From NCBI RefSeq assembly GCF_000739775.1, contig NZ_BBJH01000032.1, positions 1-64,000 of the forward strand: a stretch of 64,000 nt of DNA, in the 5' to 3' direction. Positions 1-8,280 of the stretch are shown here, one piece after another (within the stretch, counting starts at the first letter, position 1; every line of letters starts with the position of its first letter). The notes beneath the pieces were generated by a model that saw nothing but the letters and a program-made list of their open reading frames with translations, did not search any database and was not told the origin of the DNA. The DNA is from Paraburkholderia heleia NBRC 101817 (GTDB taxonomy: Bacteria; Pseudomonadota; Gammaproteobacteria; Burkholderiales; Burkholderiaceae). A program made the position numbers and the translations under genes.

Positions 1-197
1 TCGAGGCGGCGACACTGTGACCGTGCACTTTGGTGAGCGCGACGACCGATTTCGCGGCCGTCGCGCCGGAGCAGAATAGAGCGGAGCCTACGGAAGTGGA
101 GTACTGGGTTGGCCAGAGGGTGGCGATTGCACGGCACTGATCGACGTCCGTGCGGTAATAGATCGCGCCCCAGGGGGCGACAGATGGCGTCGCCCTG

Positions 198-1280
198 TTA
201 GCTTGCGACGCGGTGCACCCAACGTCGCGCGCGCCCAAGGAGTCCTGCATGAGCGACGGGACTGCTCGCCTCTCGAGGGATCTCTTTGGGGGGCGGGTCG
301 TTCACATGCTCTGCTTCTTGCTCGGCTGCTTCTCGTTGCGCTTCTCGCTCCGCTGCTAATCGATCAATCTCCTCTTGGAGTGATTGAGCCCACCGCGTGC
401 GCTGTATCACGGTCGCGTGTTCCAGGTAACAACGTGCTGACTCCAGCCCAGTGCAGTACATCAGAGAGCCCCCACCTCCATCTCTCAGGGTGACGACATT
501 CTCTGGAATAGGGGACCAGATTCGAGCCTCAAGTTGCTCGATGGGCTCTTTGGATATGTACTCTGATTGGTACTCGACAAGGAAAGCCCAATGGCGTCCT
601 GGTAACGGGATTACCGTGAAACCGTGTGGTTCAAATATCAGTCTGGCTCCCTCAAGCGAATAGGAAAGGATGTGCCCTCGGCCGTGAGGGTCCAGATATC
701 CGGGATCTTCAGTTAGTACATAGTCGGGCTGACCAGAATTGATCAAGTAGACCGCGCCGGGTGCGGATGTCTGTGCCATTTGTTTCGCCAGTCTGTCGAG
801 CATGGATGGCGTTAAATGCTCGATAACTTCGATACAGACACCCGCCTCGAACTTTTGACCGACGTCCGCCAGAGGGCACAGCATGTAGTTCGGGTGTTTT
901 GACCGAAATGCCGACTCGGGCGGAAAGAGTTCCACTCCGTAGAACATATTGGCTGCGTCGGGCAACGCAGCGGCAAGTGCATCTAGCAAATATCCTGGTC
1001 CGGAACCGATATCAACAAACCGGGTGATTGGAATCCGGCTATAGAAGAACGTCTCCGCGACGCGCTGCAATGACGAACCGTACGACCTTTCCTTTGCGGC
1101 GCGCAGCTCCGTTTCCCAGTATGTATCTCTGTAGTTCGAGACGTCGCCTTCTTCCACTGCGCGCAGGAATCCCGGATCCGCAAAGAGTGAGCCACATCCT
1201 CGACATGTGTAGAACTCGACGTCATCTATCTTCTTGTAGTTGTCTACAGCGTGCGACCCACAGACTACGCATCGAATCAT
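198..1280 (-). CDS. Class I SAM-dependent methyltransferase with N-terminal zinc ribbon
   Basis: Predicted cytosolic methyltransferase of 360 residues. The N-terminus has two CxxC pairs (Cys4/Cys7 and Cys26/Cys29) that look like a zinc ribbon, as seen in sugar and small-molecule methyltransferases of polysaccharide clusters. Residues about 88-96 (VDIGSGPG) form the SAM-binding motif I of the Rossmann fold. The last 60 residues are charged and probably coiled-coil. The frame stays open to 1337, but ATG at 1280 has GGAGG five bases upstream on the minus strand and directly precedes the zinc ribbon, so I chose it. It shares orientation with the sulfotransferase at 1642-2514, 361 bases away. The substrate is unknown; methylation of a polysaccharide sugar is the natural guess from context. 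Confidence 0.8.
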   Translation of the reverse strand: MIRCVVCGSHAVDNYKKIDDVEFYTCRGCGSLFADPGFLRAVEEGDVSNYRDTYWETELRAAKERSYGSSLQRVAETFFYSRIPITRFVDIGSGPGYLLDALAAALPDAANMFYGVELFPPESAFRSKHPNYMLCPLADVGQKFEAGVCIEVIEHLTPSMLDRLAKQMAQTSAPGAVYLINSGQPDYVLTEDPGYLDPHGRGHILSYSLEGARLIFEPHGFTVIPLPGRHWAFLVEYQSEYISKEPIEQLEARIWSPIPENVVTLRDGGGGSLMYCTGLESARCYLEHATVIQRTRWAQSLQEEIDRLAAEREAQREAAEQEAEHVNDPPPKEIPREASSPVAHAGLLGRARRWVHRVAS

Positions 1281-1641
1281 CTTCGCCTCCTGCCGCACAT
1301 AGTGCAGCGTGTTATCGAATCGTTCGGGTGCTTCCATTGCTGTAACTTACGTAATCTCCCCGTGCATTATCACCGGAAAATGTGCCCGGACGTATTGCTG
1401 GGTGACAAATCCCGTCCTGGCACAAAGCGTGCTTGCTGCAGGCAGCTTGCCTGCTCAACCAATTTCGGACAACTGCCACCAAAAGGGATGGATTTGAGCG
1501 CAGGCGCTCGATTTAGATGTGCTCAACGAGGTTCGAAACTGGTCGCCGTTCAACGCGAGAGGCGCCGGAGAAAGCAACAGAGTTCTGCAAAAGAGACGTC
1601 GACCGCTGATGGCACTTTGAAGTGGGGGCGAGCCGCTGGAG
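1281..1641. other. Non-coding gap between methyltransferase and sulfotransferase
   Basis: No convincing gene on either strand. The only structure I see is a perfect 7-bp inverted repeat with a 3-base loop at 1438-1454 (GCAGGCA / TGCCTGC). It has no T-run after it in either direction, so it is not a clear intrinsic terminator. Confidence 0.5.
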
Positions 1642-2514
1642 TCACGCGCGTTCAGCTGAATTGGCACCTCTCCTAAAGTTCTGTGCGATGCGTTGCCAAA
1701 GGGTTTTCCGTCCTGTGGCAGATGATGCTTCGTGCACGTTGCGCAGGCGCGCACGGTTCGCAGCAAACATATGTTTCGCCTCATGGTACAGCAGGAGATC
1801 AAGAGCATTGAGTTCGAGCAATTCTCGGTATAGCGACGCTCCGAGTTCGCTTTCGATATGCTCCAGCCGGCTCTCAAGGGTCGCCTTGCGCCCAGGACTG
1901 ACGTTCTCGATCAAGAAATCAATATTGAGCTCGCCCATATGAGGTCGGACAAACTCCTGCAATGAGTCCAATGATTCTTCGAACGACTCGACCATCCCAA
2001 AGAACGGAAGACTCTTGAGGTGTGCGAGCGCCTGCAGGTAGTCGTCGTGCGTGGCGCGCGCATACCGCATGTCGCTCTGGGCACCTGCCAGGTGAGCAAC
2101 CTGGAAGTTTCTGCAAACGGCCGTCGCTTCGCGGGCGACGGTCCACTCCGCAAAGGCGGCCAGGTTGCCATTTCGTGCAACTGCGACGCTCGGACTGAGG
2201 CTATCTGCCGGCTGCCGACGCTCAAACTCGTAGACGGACGCAAAGCGGTCAATTGGATGGCGCAGGAACAAGACCGGCACGAAGGTGACCGAGGGGTGCT
2301 GCGGTAGCGGCAAGCGGGCCTGGTGGCTGGAGATGACGCGCAGGTCCGCCTTCGAAAGTGCAAAGTCCAATATTTCATTGGAGCTCACGGTGGACCAAGG
2401 GTAGGGGCCTTCCAGGTGGCCATGAGCCTCACCTGGGAAATTTCGGTTAAGAATGCCGTCGACCGTTGTGCCAGCGTTTTTGAAAAGATGGTAGTGAACG
2501 ATTACAGTCCGCAT
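1642..2514 (-). CDS. PAPS-dependent sulfotransferase family protein
   Basis: Predicted sulfotransferase of 290 residues that would move sulfate from PAPS to a carbohydrate hydroxyl. The N-terminus carries the 5'-phosphosulfate loop of the glycan sulfotransferase family (FKNAGTT, residues 11-17). Near residues 80-100 is the 3'-phosphate binding segment (LRHPIDRFASVYEFER), typical of the 2-O-sulfotransferase/Sulfotransfer_2 group. The ATG at 2514 has GAG about nine bases upstream. No signal peptide or membrane segment is seen, so it should act in the cytoplasm. Base composition looks lower in GC than the core genes nearby, which suits a transferred polysaccharide gene. A cysC gene at 12422-13042 in the same region could supply PAPS. 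The acceptor is unknown. Confidence 0.8.
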   Translation of the reverse strand: MRTVIVHYHLFKNAGTTVDGILNRNFPGEAHGHLEGPYPWSTVSSNEILDFALSKADLRVISSHQARLPLPQHPSVTFVPVLFLRHPIDRFASVYEFERRQPADSLSPSVAVARNGNLAAFAEWTVAREATAVCRNFQVAHLAGAQSDMRYARATHDDYLQALAHLKSLPFFGMVESFEESLDSLQEFVRPHMGELNIDFLIENVSPGRKATLESRLEHIESELGASLYRELLELNALDLLLYHEAKHMFAANRARLRNVHEASSATGRKTLWQRIAQNFRRGANSAERA

Positions 2515-3200
2515 TCTAATGACTCTCGAAGATAATATTTAAAAATTAAGATAACGCGCTGATCTTGTTTGAAACTGTGGATGTATGAAGGTGAAAATAT
2601 TCCAGTCGCATTATGCTGTGATCTTCGCGTTTGCGGCCGGTAGTAGCGCAGAACGAAGACGTCAGGGATCAATCCGTCGGCCGTGCACCGGTACAACAGG
2701 GAGTGTCCGGCCCGTTACTGACTGACCGGGCGTAACACTGAGCCGATGAACAATGCTGAACGGAAGTACCGGTGTCGATCGGCGCACTGTAAGGTTTGGC
2801 CATAGTGAAGGCGGTATACCGCATGCAGATGCTTTCCGGATATCCGCTTGCAGTGAGGCAGCCGAAAGCCTCAGCGGCGGATATTTGATGCCCTGCCTTC
2901 GACGGGCGTGGGCGCTGAAAGGACTCCCAGCGTAGGGGACGGATTATTGAGGCGCTGGGGCATGCGGGGTATCGACTTGATATTTCTTGCTGCATACCAT
3001 TTGAGTTCGCGCGCAAGGCCTTATCGCAAAACTGTCGCTTTTTGAGTCTAGCGGGGGTTTTCTGCCCGATAGCCGATCATTTCAAACAGAAGGACGGGTA
3101 TTATGCAGGGTTTTGAACAACAACTCTCGGTATTTTAGGGCGGGTTTGCGCGCGCGAACCGTGCACGCCGTGGCAATACCGAGGACGATCGGGGGAAGAA
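2515..3200. other. Long AT-richer intergenic region between divergent genes
   Basis: A gap of 686 bases separating the minus-strand sulfotransferase from the plus-strand GT2 gene. It is AT-richer than its surroundings, especially at 2530-2600. Short open frames on both strands have no recognisable domains, no good ribosome sites, and look fortuitous. It must hold promoters for both flanking genes, but I could not pick a clear -35/-10 pair. It may contain decayed sequence. Confidence 0.4.
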
Positions 3201-4175
3201 GTGGATCACGACGTAGCTGTCATCTTGCCGTGCTACAACGAGGCGAGCACCATCGCACAGGTCGTCGCGGACTTTCGGCGGTATCTCCCGAACGCACGCA
3301 TATACGTATTTGACAATAATTCGACTGACGGGACGTCCGAGGTCGCCCGTGCGGCGGGTGCCGAGGTGCGTCGCGTCGCGCTTCAGGGTAAGGGGAACGT
3401 GATTCGTCGCATGTTCGGCGATGTCGAAGCGGACGTTTACGTGATGGTTGATGGTGACAACACCTATGACGCTAGTGTTGCTCCCAAGCTCATCGAGACA
3501 CTTGTCAATGACGGGCTCGACATGGTGGTGGGTTGCCGTGTGACGGACGAGGCTGCAGCTTACCGTGCCGGGCATCGTTTCGGCAATGTCATGCTCACCG
3601 GTTTCGCCGCATCGATTTTTGGTCGTACGTTTCGCGACATGTTGTCCGGCTACCGGATCTTTTCACGCCGTTATGTGAAATCGTTTCCCGCCCACGCTGC
3701 AGGTTTCGAAACCGAAACGGAGCTGGCCGTGCACGCACTTGAGTTGCGTATGCCCGTGGCCGAGGTGGACACCCATTATGGTAGTCGTCCAGAAGGGTCC
3801 GTCAGCAAGCTCAACACCTACCGGGACGGCTTCAGGATTCTGATGACCATTCTCAAGCTGTTCAAGCTGGAGCGTCCGCTGGCATTCTTTTCCATCTGCT
3901 TCGCCGCAAGCTTGCTGCTATCGATCGTCCTCGCTATTCCCATCTTCGATACTTATGTGAAGACAGGGTTGGTGCCTCGCATGCCGACCGCGCTACTGTG
4001 TGTTGCACTCGGCCTGTTGGGCTTTCTGTTTCTCGTTTGCGGACTTGTGCTCGACACGGTTACGAAGGGCAGGCTTGAAGCGAAACGCTTCGCGTACCTG
4101 GCTATACCAGGACCGAGTTCTTCAACGCGTCAAAATGATCGTGCGATTCGCAGCGACACGGACCGCACCTTGTGA
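3201..4175 (+). CDS. GT2 glycosyltransferase with C-terminal membrane pair (DPM1/GtrB-like)
   Basis: GT-A fold family 2 glycosyltransferase of 324 residues. The nucleotide-sugar part is clear: ILPCYNE at residues 8-14, FDNNSTDG at 37-44 and the metal-binding DGD at 84-86. The C-terminal third has two hydrophobic segments near residues 225-250 and 258-282, as in enzymes that charge polyprenyl phosphate with a sugar at the inner membrane face. The start is GTG, supported by GGGGGAAGAA immediately upstream. The tail after the second membrane segment is short, polar and not family-like. It begins a plus-strand run of glycosylation genes. The most likely role is making a polyprenyl-phosphate sugar for the GT-C protein downstream; donor and acceptor are not readable from sequence. 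Confidence 0.8.
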   Translation: MDHDVAVILPCYNEASTIAQVVADFRRYLPNARIYVFDNNSTDGTSEVARAAGAEVRRVALQGKGNVIRRMFGDVEADVYVMVDGDNTYDASVAPKLIETLVNDGLDMVVGCRVTDEAAAYRAGHRFGNVMLTGFAASIFGRTFRDMLSGYRIFSRRYVKSFPAHAAGFETETELAVHALELRMPVAEVDTHYGSRPEGSVSKLNTYRDGFRILMTILKLFKLERPLAFFSICFAASLLLSIVLAIPIFDTYVKTGLVPRMPTALLCVALGLLGFLFLVCGLVLDTVTKGRLEAKRFAYLAIPGPSSSTRQNDRAIRSDTDRTL

Positions 4176-4234
4176 ACCAGAGCAGAAGCTTTCTGGAATC
4201 GTAGTACGCACGGGCGTCTAGTTGCCAATACCCA

Positions 4235-4262
4235 GTGCCACGCGAAGGTTTCCGCGTGGCAC
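4235..4262 (+). terminator. Perfect 10-bp hairpin between the GT2 and GT-C genes
   Basis: GTGCCACGCG (4235-4244) and CGCGTGGCAC (4253-4262) pair perfectly around an 8-base loop. No T-run follows, so it may be a weak or factor-assisted terminator, or an RNA-stability or attenuation element. It sits 23 bases before the next start codon. Confidence 0.4.
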
Positions 4263-4285
4263 GATAACTCCCCATTCAATAGCAG

Positions 4286-6313
4286 ATGCAAGCATCGAGT
4301 CGAACGAAGGTGTCAATCGTTGGGATTCTGGCAAGTGTGCCGTTTGCTGCACTCATTGCCTATATCCTCGTCGGTCTGGTGCGTTACGCGATGGTGGCGC
4401 CGCCAAGCTTCGACGGTGCGATGAATCTCAACACTGCCGCGTCGTTTGTTCGCGGGGATGGCTACGGCTTCTTTTACGATCAGTTCTTCTCGTTTCCGGC
4501 GCAAACCGATGGGCCATTCATACTACCCGCAGCGCTCGCATTCTGGGTAGGCGGAATTACGCCATTCACAAGCCAGGTCGTCAACCTCGTCTACGTGGTA
4601 GCACTGATTTGCATGGTGGTAGCGTTGGTCCTCCGCGTGGGCGTGCCGCTCTGGCTTGCCCTGTTTGGCGCGCTGGCATGCATCACGACCCCGGGTTTCA
4701 TCGAATACTCGATGAACGGATACGGGGAGATTCCGGTGCTTGTCTGGTTTCTGGCCGGGATTTTCGTGTTGGCGCCCGCCAAAGTGCGTGGAATTCCTGA
4801 CCATCGCAGATTGTTTTTCGCCGGCCTGTTGTTCGGTATGGCCTACCTGACGAAGGTCGTCGCACTCGTTTGCGTTGCGCCCGCGATGTTGATCCTCGCG
4901 TGTGTGATTTTCACGCAGCCACACAAATGGCGCCGCGTGTTTGCTCTTGGGATCGGGTTTGGCGTGCCCGTGGTCGCGTGGGAGCTATTCCGCTTTGCCG
5001 AAGTGGGATCTGCGCATGCCTATGCTGACTGGTGGCGGTTCCAGCTCGAGCAGATTCGCGCGCAATCGGGCGTCAGGCACAACGACGTTGCTCATGGTTT
5101 TCTGGGCAAAGGCTTGCAACATTTGTCAATTCTTGCCGGCATGACGGGTGTCCCCGCGCCCATGCTGGCCGTATGCGTCGTCGTACCGCTTGCGCTCGGA
5201 CTGATCTTTGCTGTCGATCGCAGAAGACCTGCGCATGTCCGCCTGGTTCTCGGAGTGCTGGTCTTCGTCACTGGGCTGTATTTTTTCTGGTGGCTCTTCA
5301 TCAGTCCGGATGCGATGACCTGGTTGCGCCGAATCGTCGATGGTTTGTTGCTGTTGCAGTGCCTCATCGTCGTGGTGTTGACGCAAGCATGGTGCCGCCC
5401 CAGTGGGGGCGCTGGCCGTCATGTGCCGAATCGCAAGGGTGTGCGTGCGATCATGCTGCTTGCGCTCATTCCAGTGGTGGGTTGCCAGCTACTTCTGATT
5501 CGAAATGGCGAAACCGTAACTCGTCCGCCGGAGCCACCGGGTTACGCTCTGGATATGTTGACCGTGGCGAACAAGGTGCGCGAATTGCCGAGCGATGCGA
5601 CTATCTTCGGTACTGGCTGGTGGCAGGCCCCGATCATTTCTCTGTTTTCGCACCGGCATTTCATGAACTTCGAGCACTGGTCGTCGGCGAAAGTGAATGC
5701 GCTCCCGGACAAGTATTTCGTGACGGACATGTACACGGAGGGGATAAGTCAATCGTCGATCCACAATGTCCTGGATCGATCGCAGTACCGTACGATCGTG
5801 AAACTGAATGGAGGCGCTTTGTACAAGCTTGGCTCCATCCAACCATATGCCCCATTCGCATCGCAAGACCGCGATCCAGCCAACCTGTCCGCCGGATTCG
5901 ACTTCTCCCAAGGGGACTACTCGCATAGACGGGGCATATTTCAGCGAGAAAGTGACCGTGACGCGTGGGTGGGTATGGACGCGACAGTGATGCTCAAGCG
6001 CTCGAACGAGAACGCCATAAGGTTGACTTTCGAGGTGCCGGATGAACTCCTTCGGGGCATTGCGCCGAAGCTACCGAGCCTTCACCTGACAAGTCCCGGG
6101 TGCCTGGATCAGACGCTGTCGCTCGCCAAGCAAGGGGTACAGACCGTAGTGCTTCCGCTGACCTGCGCAAATTGGCCGGTCGCCAGGGCTTTCCAGCTTG
6201 ATCTGACGGCAAGCGATCATGTTGCTTTCAAGCCGCAAATCGATGCTGACAATCGCCTTAGATCGTTCAGGCTGCGCTCCATCGAACTGATAGAGGCCCC
6301 ACCCAAGCCTTGA
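4286..6313 (+). CDS. Large multi-pass GT-C type membrane protein (ArnT/PMT-like)
   Basis: A 675-residue inner-membrane protein. The first 400 or so residues hold many hydrophobic segments, and the last 250 form a soluble, probably periplasmic, domain. An acidic residue in the first outer loop (SFDGAMN, near residues 41-47), a membrane bundle and a C-terminal soluble domain match the architecture of GT-C glycosyltransferases such as GT39/ArnT, which use polyprenyl-phosphate sugars on the periplasmic side. I see no motif that fixes the exact family. It follows the GT2 gene that could supply its lipid-linked donor. The ribosome site before ATG 4286 is weak. Alternative: an uncharacterised membrane protein of polysaccharide clusters. 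Confidence 0.65.
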   Translation: MQASSRTKVSIVGILASVPFAALIAYILVGLVRYAMVAPPSFDGAMNLNTAASFVRGDGYGFFYDQFFSFPAQTDGPFILPAALAFWVGGITPFTSQVVNLVYVVALICMVVALVLRVGVPLWLALFGALACITTPGFIEYSMNGYGEIPVLVWFLAGIFVLAPAKVRGIPDHRRLFFAGLLFGMAYLTKVVALVCVAPAMLILACVIFTQPHKWRRVFALGIGFGVPVVAWELFRFAEVGSAHAYADWWRFQLEQIRAQSGVRHNDVAHGFLGKGLQHLSILAGMTGVPAPMLAVCVVVPLALGLIFAVDRRRPAHVRLVLGVLVFVTGLYFFWWLFISPDAMTWLRRIVDGLLLLQCLIVVVLTQAWCRPSGGAGRHVPNRKGVRAIMLLALIPVVGCQLLLIRNGETVTRPPEPPGYALDMLTVANKVRELPSDATIFGTGWWQAPIISLFSHRHFMNFEHWSSAKVNALPDKYFVTDMYTEGISQSSIHNVLDRSQYRTIVKLNGGALYKLGSIQPYAPFASQDRDPANLSAGFDFSQGDYSHRRGIFQRESDRDAWVGMDATVMLKRSNENAIRLTFEVPDELLRGIAPKLPSLHLTSPGCLDQTLSLAKQGVQTVVLPLTCANWPVARAFQLDLTASDHVAFKPQIDADNRLRSFRLRSIELIEAPPKP

Positions 6314-6393
6314 ATGAGAGGCCCACGTCCGGCGCCCACAATATTTACCGCCACGTTTCGTGGGGTAACAAAAGGAAAGCCAGGTTGCCGAAT

Positions 6394-6420
6394 ACCCTCA
6401 GTTTGAGCAAAATTGAGGGT
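6394..6420 (+). promoter_or_regulatory. Hairpin covering the ribosome-binding site of the next gene
   Basis: ACCCTCA (6394-6400) can pair with TGAGGGT (6414-6420). The right arm contains the GAGGG that serves as Shine-Dalgarno for the GTG at 6426, so folding would hide it. A second small hairpin, CCACG/CGTGG, lies at about 6352-6364. Regulation is only inferred. Confidence 0.35.
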
Positions 6421-6425
6421 TCGTC

Positions 6426-7319
6426 GTGGGCCAAACTAGACAAGTGTCGCCAAGACGACACCCACTACCGCACATGACAGCTACAAACGCGCCGCCCCCT
6501 GAGACCGAAAGCTTATCCGTGTCTGTTGTCGTATACCGGCCGGATCTGGCACTCCTCGCTCGTACGTTGTCGAGTCTGGAAGCTGCCTGCGACGCCTTAC
6601 GCGTCAATAATCCGACTTTTCCGGTTGTCCTCTACCTGGTCGACAATGGGGAGTTGCCGGACGTCTCCGCGCAGCTGGCCGGACTGCGCAATCGTGGCAT
6701 CCCGTCCGTCGTGATCAGCGGCCACGGCAACGTGGGGTATGGGCGCGGCCATAACCTCGCGATAGAACGGTCCGCGAGCCGGTACCACCTCGTCCTGAAC
6801 CCCGATATTGATCTCGACGCCGCCGCCTTGGTGAACGCATTCGACTTCTTTGCGAAGCATCCTGAAGCAGGCCTTCTGACCCCGCGGATCGGCGACGACG
6901 AAGGGCGGCTTCAGTATCTGTGCCGCCGTTATCCGACGCTGCTGGATTTATTCGTCAGGGGGTTCGTGCCGGGCAGGATCAGACGTCTGTTCGCACGACG
7001 GCTTTCGCGTTACGAAATGCGCGACGTCATCAACGATCGCGACGTTGTCTGGGACCCGCCCATCGTGAGCGGATGCTTCATGCTATTTCGCACCGCGTTG
7101 CTCAAAGGGCTCGCTGGCTTCGATCCGCGCTACTTCCTGTATTTCGAGGACTACGATCTGAGCTTGCGCACGCATGAGCGTGCGCGCGTAGTTTATACGC
7201 CCGCTGTGCGGGTGCTGCATCATGGCGGTGGCGCGTCGCGTAAAGGGTCGAAGCATATTCAAATGTTCGTCACGTCGGCGTTCAAGTTCTTTAATCGATT
7301 CGGCTGGAAGTGGCTATGA
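6426..7319 (+). CDS. GT2 glycosyltransferase, rhamnosyltransferase (WbbL)-like
   Basis: Family 2 glycosyltransferase of 297 residues without obvious membrane spans, expected to add a sugar to a lipid-linked O-antigen intermediate in the cytoplasm. It has the SVVVYRPD opening strand, a VDNGE segment in place of the usual VDNxS, and NPDIDLD as the metal-site region, which fits the WbbL/RfbF rhamnosyltransferase group. FEDYDL later matches the ED acid motif of these enzymes. The GTG at 6426 has GAGGG six bases upstream. An in-frame ATG at 6474 would give 281 residues but has no ribosome site. Its stop overlaps the start of the epimerase gene (ATGA), so the two are translationally coupled. Position matches the gene before wbiG in Burkholderia O-antigen clusters. 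Confidence 0.8.
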   Translation: MGQTRQVSPRRHPLPHMTATNAPPPETESLSVSVVVYRPDLALLARTLSSLEAACDALRVNNPTFPVVLYLVDNGELPDVSAQLAGLRNRGIPSVVISGHGNVGYGRGHNLAIERSASRYHLVLNPDIDLDAAALVNAFDFFAKHPEAGLLTPRIGDDEGRLQYLCRRYPTLLDLFVRGFVPGRIRRLFARRLSRYEMRDVINDRDVVWDPPIVSGCFMLFRTALLKGLAGFDPRYFLYFEDYDLSLRTHERARVVYTPAVRVLHHGGGASRKGSKHIQMFVTSAFKFFNRFGWKWL

Positions 7320-8272
7320 GTCACGTCCTTATCACCGGTGCCAACGGCTTCGTCGGACGTGCCTTGTGCGTTGCGTTTTCGCGCGCCGGTCATTCGACGA
7401 CCGGCCTGATCAGGCAGCCGGGCGGATGTGTGGCCGGTACGCAGGAATGGGTTCACACGGGGATGAACTTCGCGGGGCTGCCCGAGGCCTGGCCCGCGGC
7501 GCTTCAGGTTGACTGCGTCGTGCACCTCGCGGCGCGAGTCCACTTCATGCAGGACGTGGCTTCGGATCCGCTTGCGGAGTTCCGGGCGACGAATGTCGAT
7601 GGGACCTTGCGGGTCGCCAAAGCCGCCCACGCGAAGGGTGTTCGGCGCATGGTCTTCGTCAGCAGCGTCAAGGCGATGGCGGAAGCCGATGAGGGTCACC
7701 CGCTGCGCGAGGATGCGCCTCCACTTCCGCAGGATCCGTATGGGCAGTCGAAATACGAGGCCGAGCGAGCCTTGATCCAGTACGGTAAGGAGTCTGGGCT
7801 CGAAGTCGTGATCGTCAGGCCGCCGCTCGTCTATGGACCCGGCGTGCGCGCCAACTTCCTTCGCCTGATGACGGCCATATCCCAGGGCTTGCCCTTGCCG
7901 CTTGGTGCCATACGCGCGAAGCGCAGTCTCGTCTACGTCGAGAATCTCGCCGACGCGCTCGTGCATTGCGCGACGGACAGGAGGGCAGAGGGTCAGTGCT
8001 TCCTCGTAGCGGATGGCGACGATCTGACCGTAGCTGAACTGGCCCACTCCCTGGCCAGGCATCTCCAGGCGCCGGCTCGCTTCCTGCCGGTGCCTTCAGG
8101 CTGGTTGCGCCTGGCAGGCCGTTTGACCGGCCGTTCGGCGCAGGTCGATCGTCTGATTGGCAGTTTGCAGGTGGACACGGATCACATTCGCACCGTACTC
8201 GACTGGCGTCCTCCGTTTTCAACTGACCAGGGGCTGGCCGCTACGGCCCGCTGGTATCGAGCGACGCACTGA
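7316..8272 (+). CDS. wbiG: NAD-dependent sugar-nucleotide epimerase/dehydratase (WbiG-like)
   Basis: Extended short-chain dehydrogenase of 318 residues acting on a nucleotide sugar. The N-terminal Rossmann motif (ITGANGFVGRAL) binds NAD(P). The catalytic serine lies in VFVSSVKAM and the YxxxK motif is YGQSKYEAE, so the Ser-Tyr-Lys triad is present. It resembles C4 epimerases and reductases of O-antigen clusters, such as WbiG and WbpV. The frame opens at GTG 7310, but ATG 7316 overlaps the preceding stop (ATGA) with GGAAG six bases upstream, so I chose it. The gene order with the next two genes (initiating transferase, then 4,6-dehydratase) is the wbiG-wbiH-wbiI order of Burkholderia. The exact sugar is not predictable. 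Confidence 0.85.
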   Translation: MSHVLITGANGFVGRALCVAFSRAGHSTTGLIRQPGGCVAGTQEWVHTGMNFAGLPEAWPAALQVDCVVHLAARVHFMQDVASDPLAEFRATNVDGTLRVAKAAHAKGVRRMVFVSSVKAMAEADEGHPLREDAPPLPQDPYGQSKYEAERALIQYGKESGLEVVIVRPPLVYGPGVRANFLRLMTAISQGLPLPLGAIRAKRSLVYVENLADALVHCATDRRAEGQCFLVADGDDLTVAELAHSLARHLQAPARFLPVPSGWLRLAGRLTGRSAQVDRLIGSLQVDTDHIRTVLDWRPPFSTDQGLAATARWYRATH

Positions 8273-8280
8273 GGTCGTCT

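Noticed and set aside
1-197. Open reading on the minus strand through the left edge (about 65 codons)
   Set aside because: It has no ATG or ribosome site, no recognisable motif and lies directly after the methyltransferase stop. A plus-strand frame to a stop at 77-79 is equally weak. Left unassigned.
1438-1454. Hairpin after the sulfotransferase as a terminator
   Set aside because: The stem is only 7 bp and no T-run follows on either strand.
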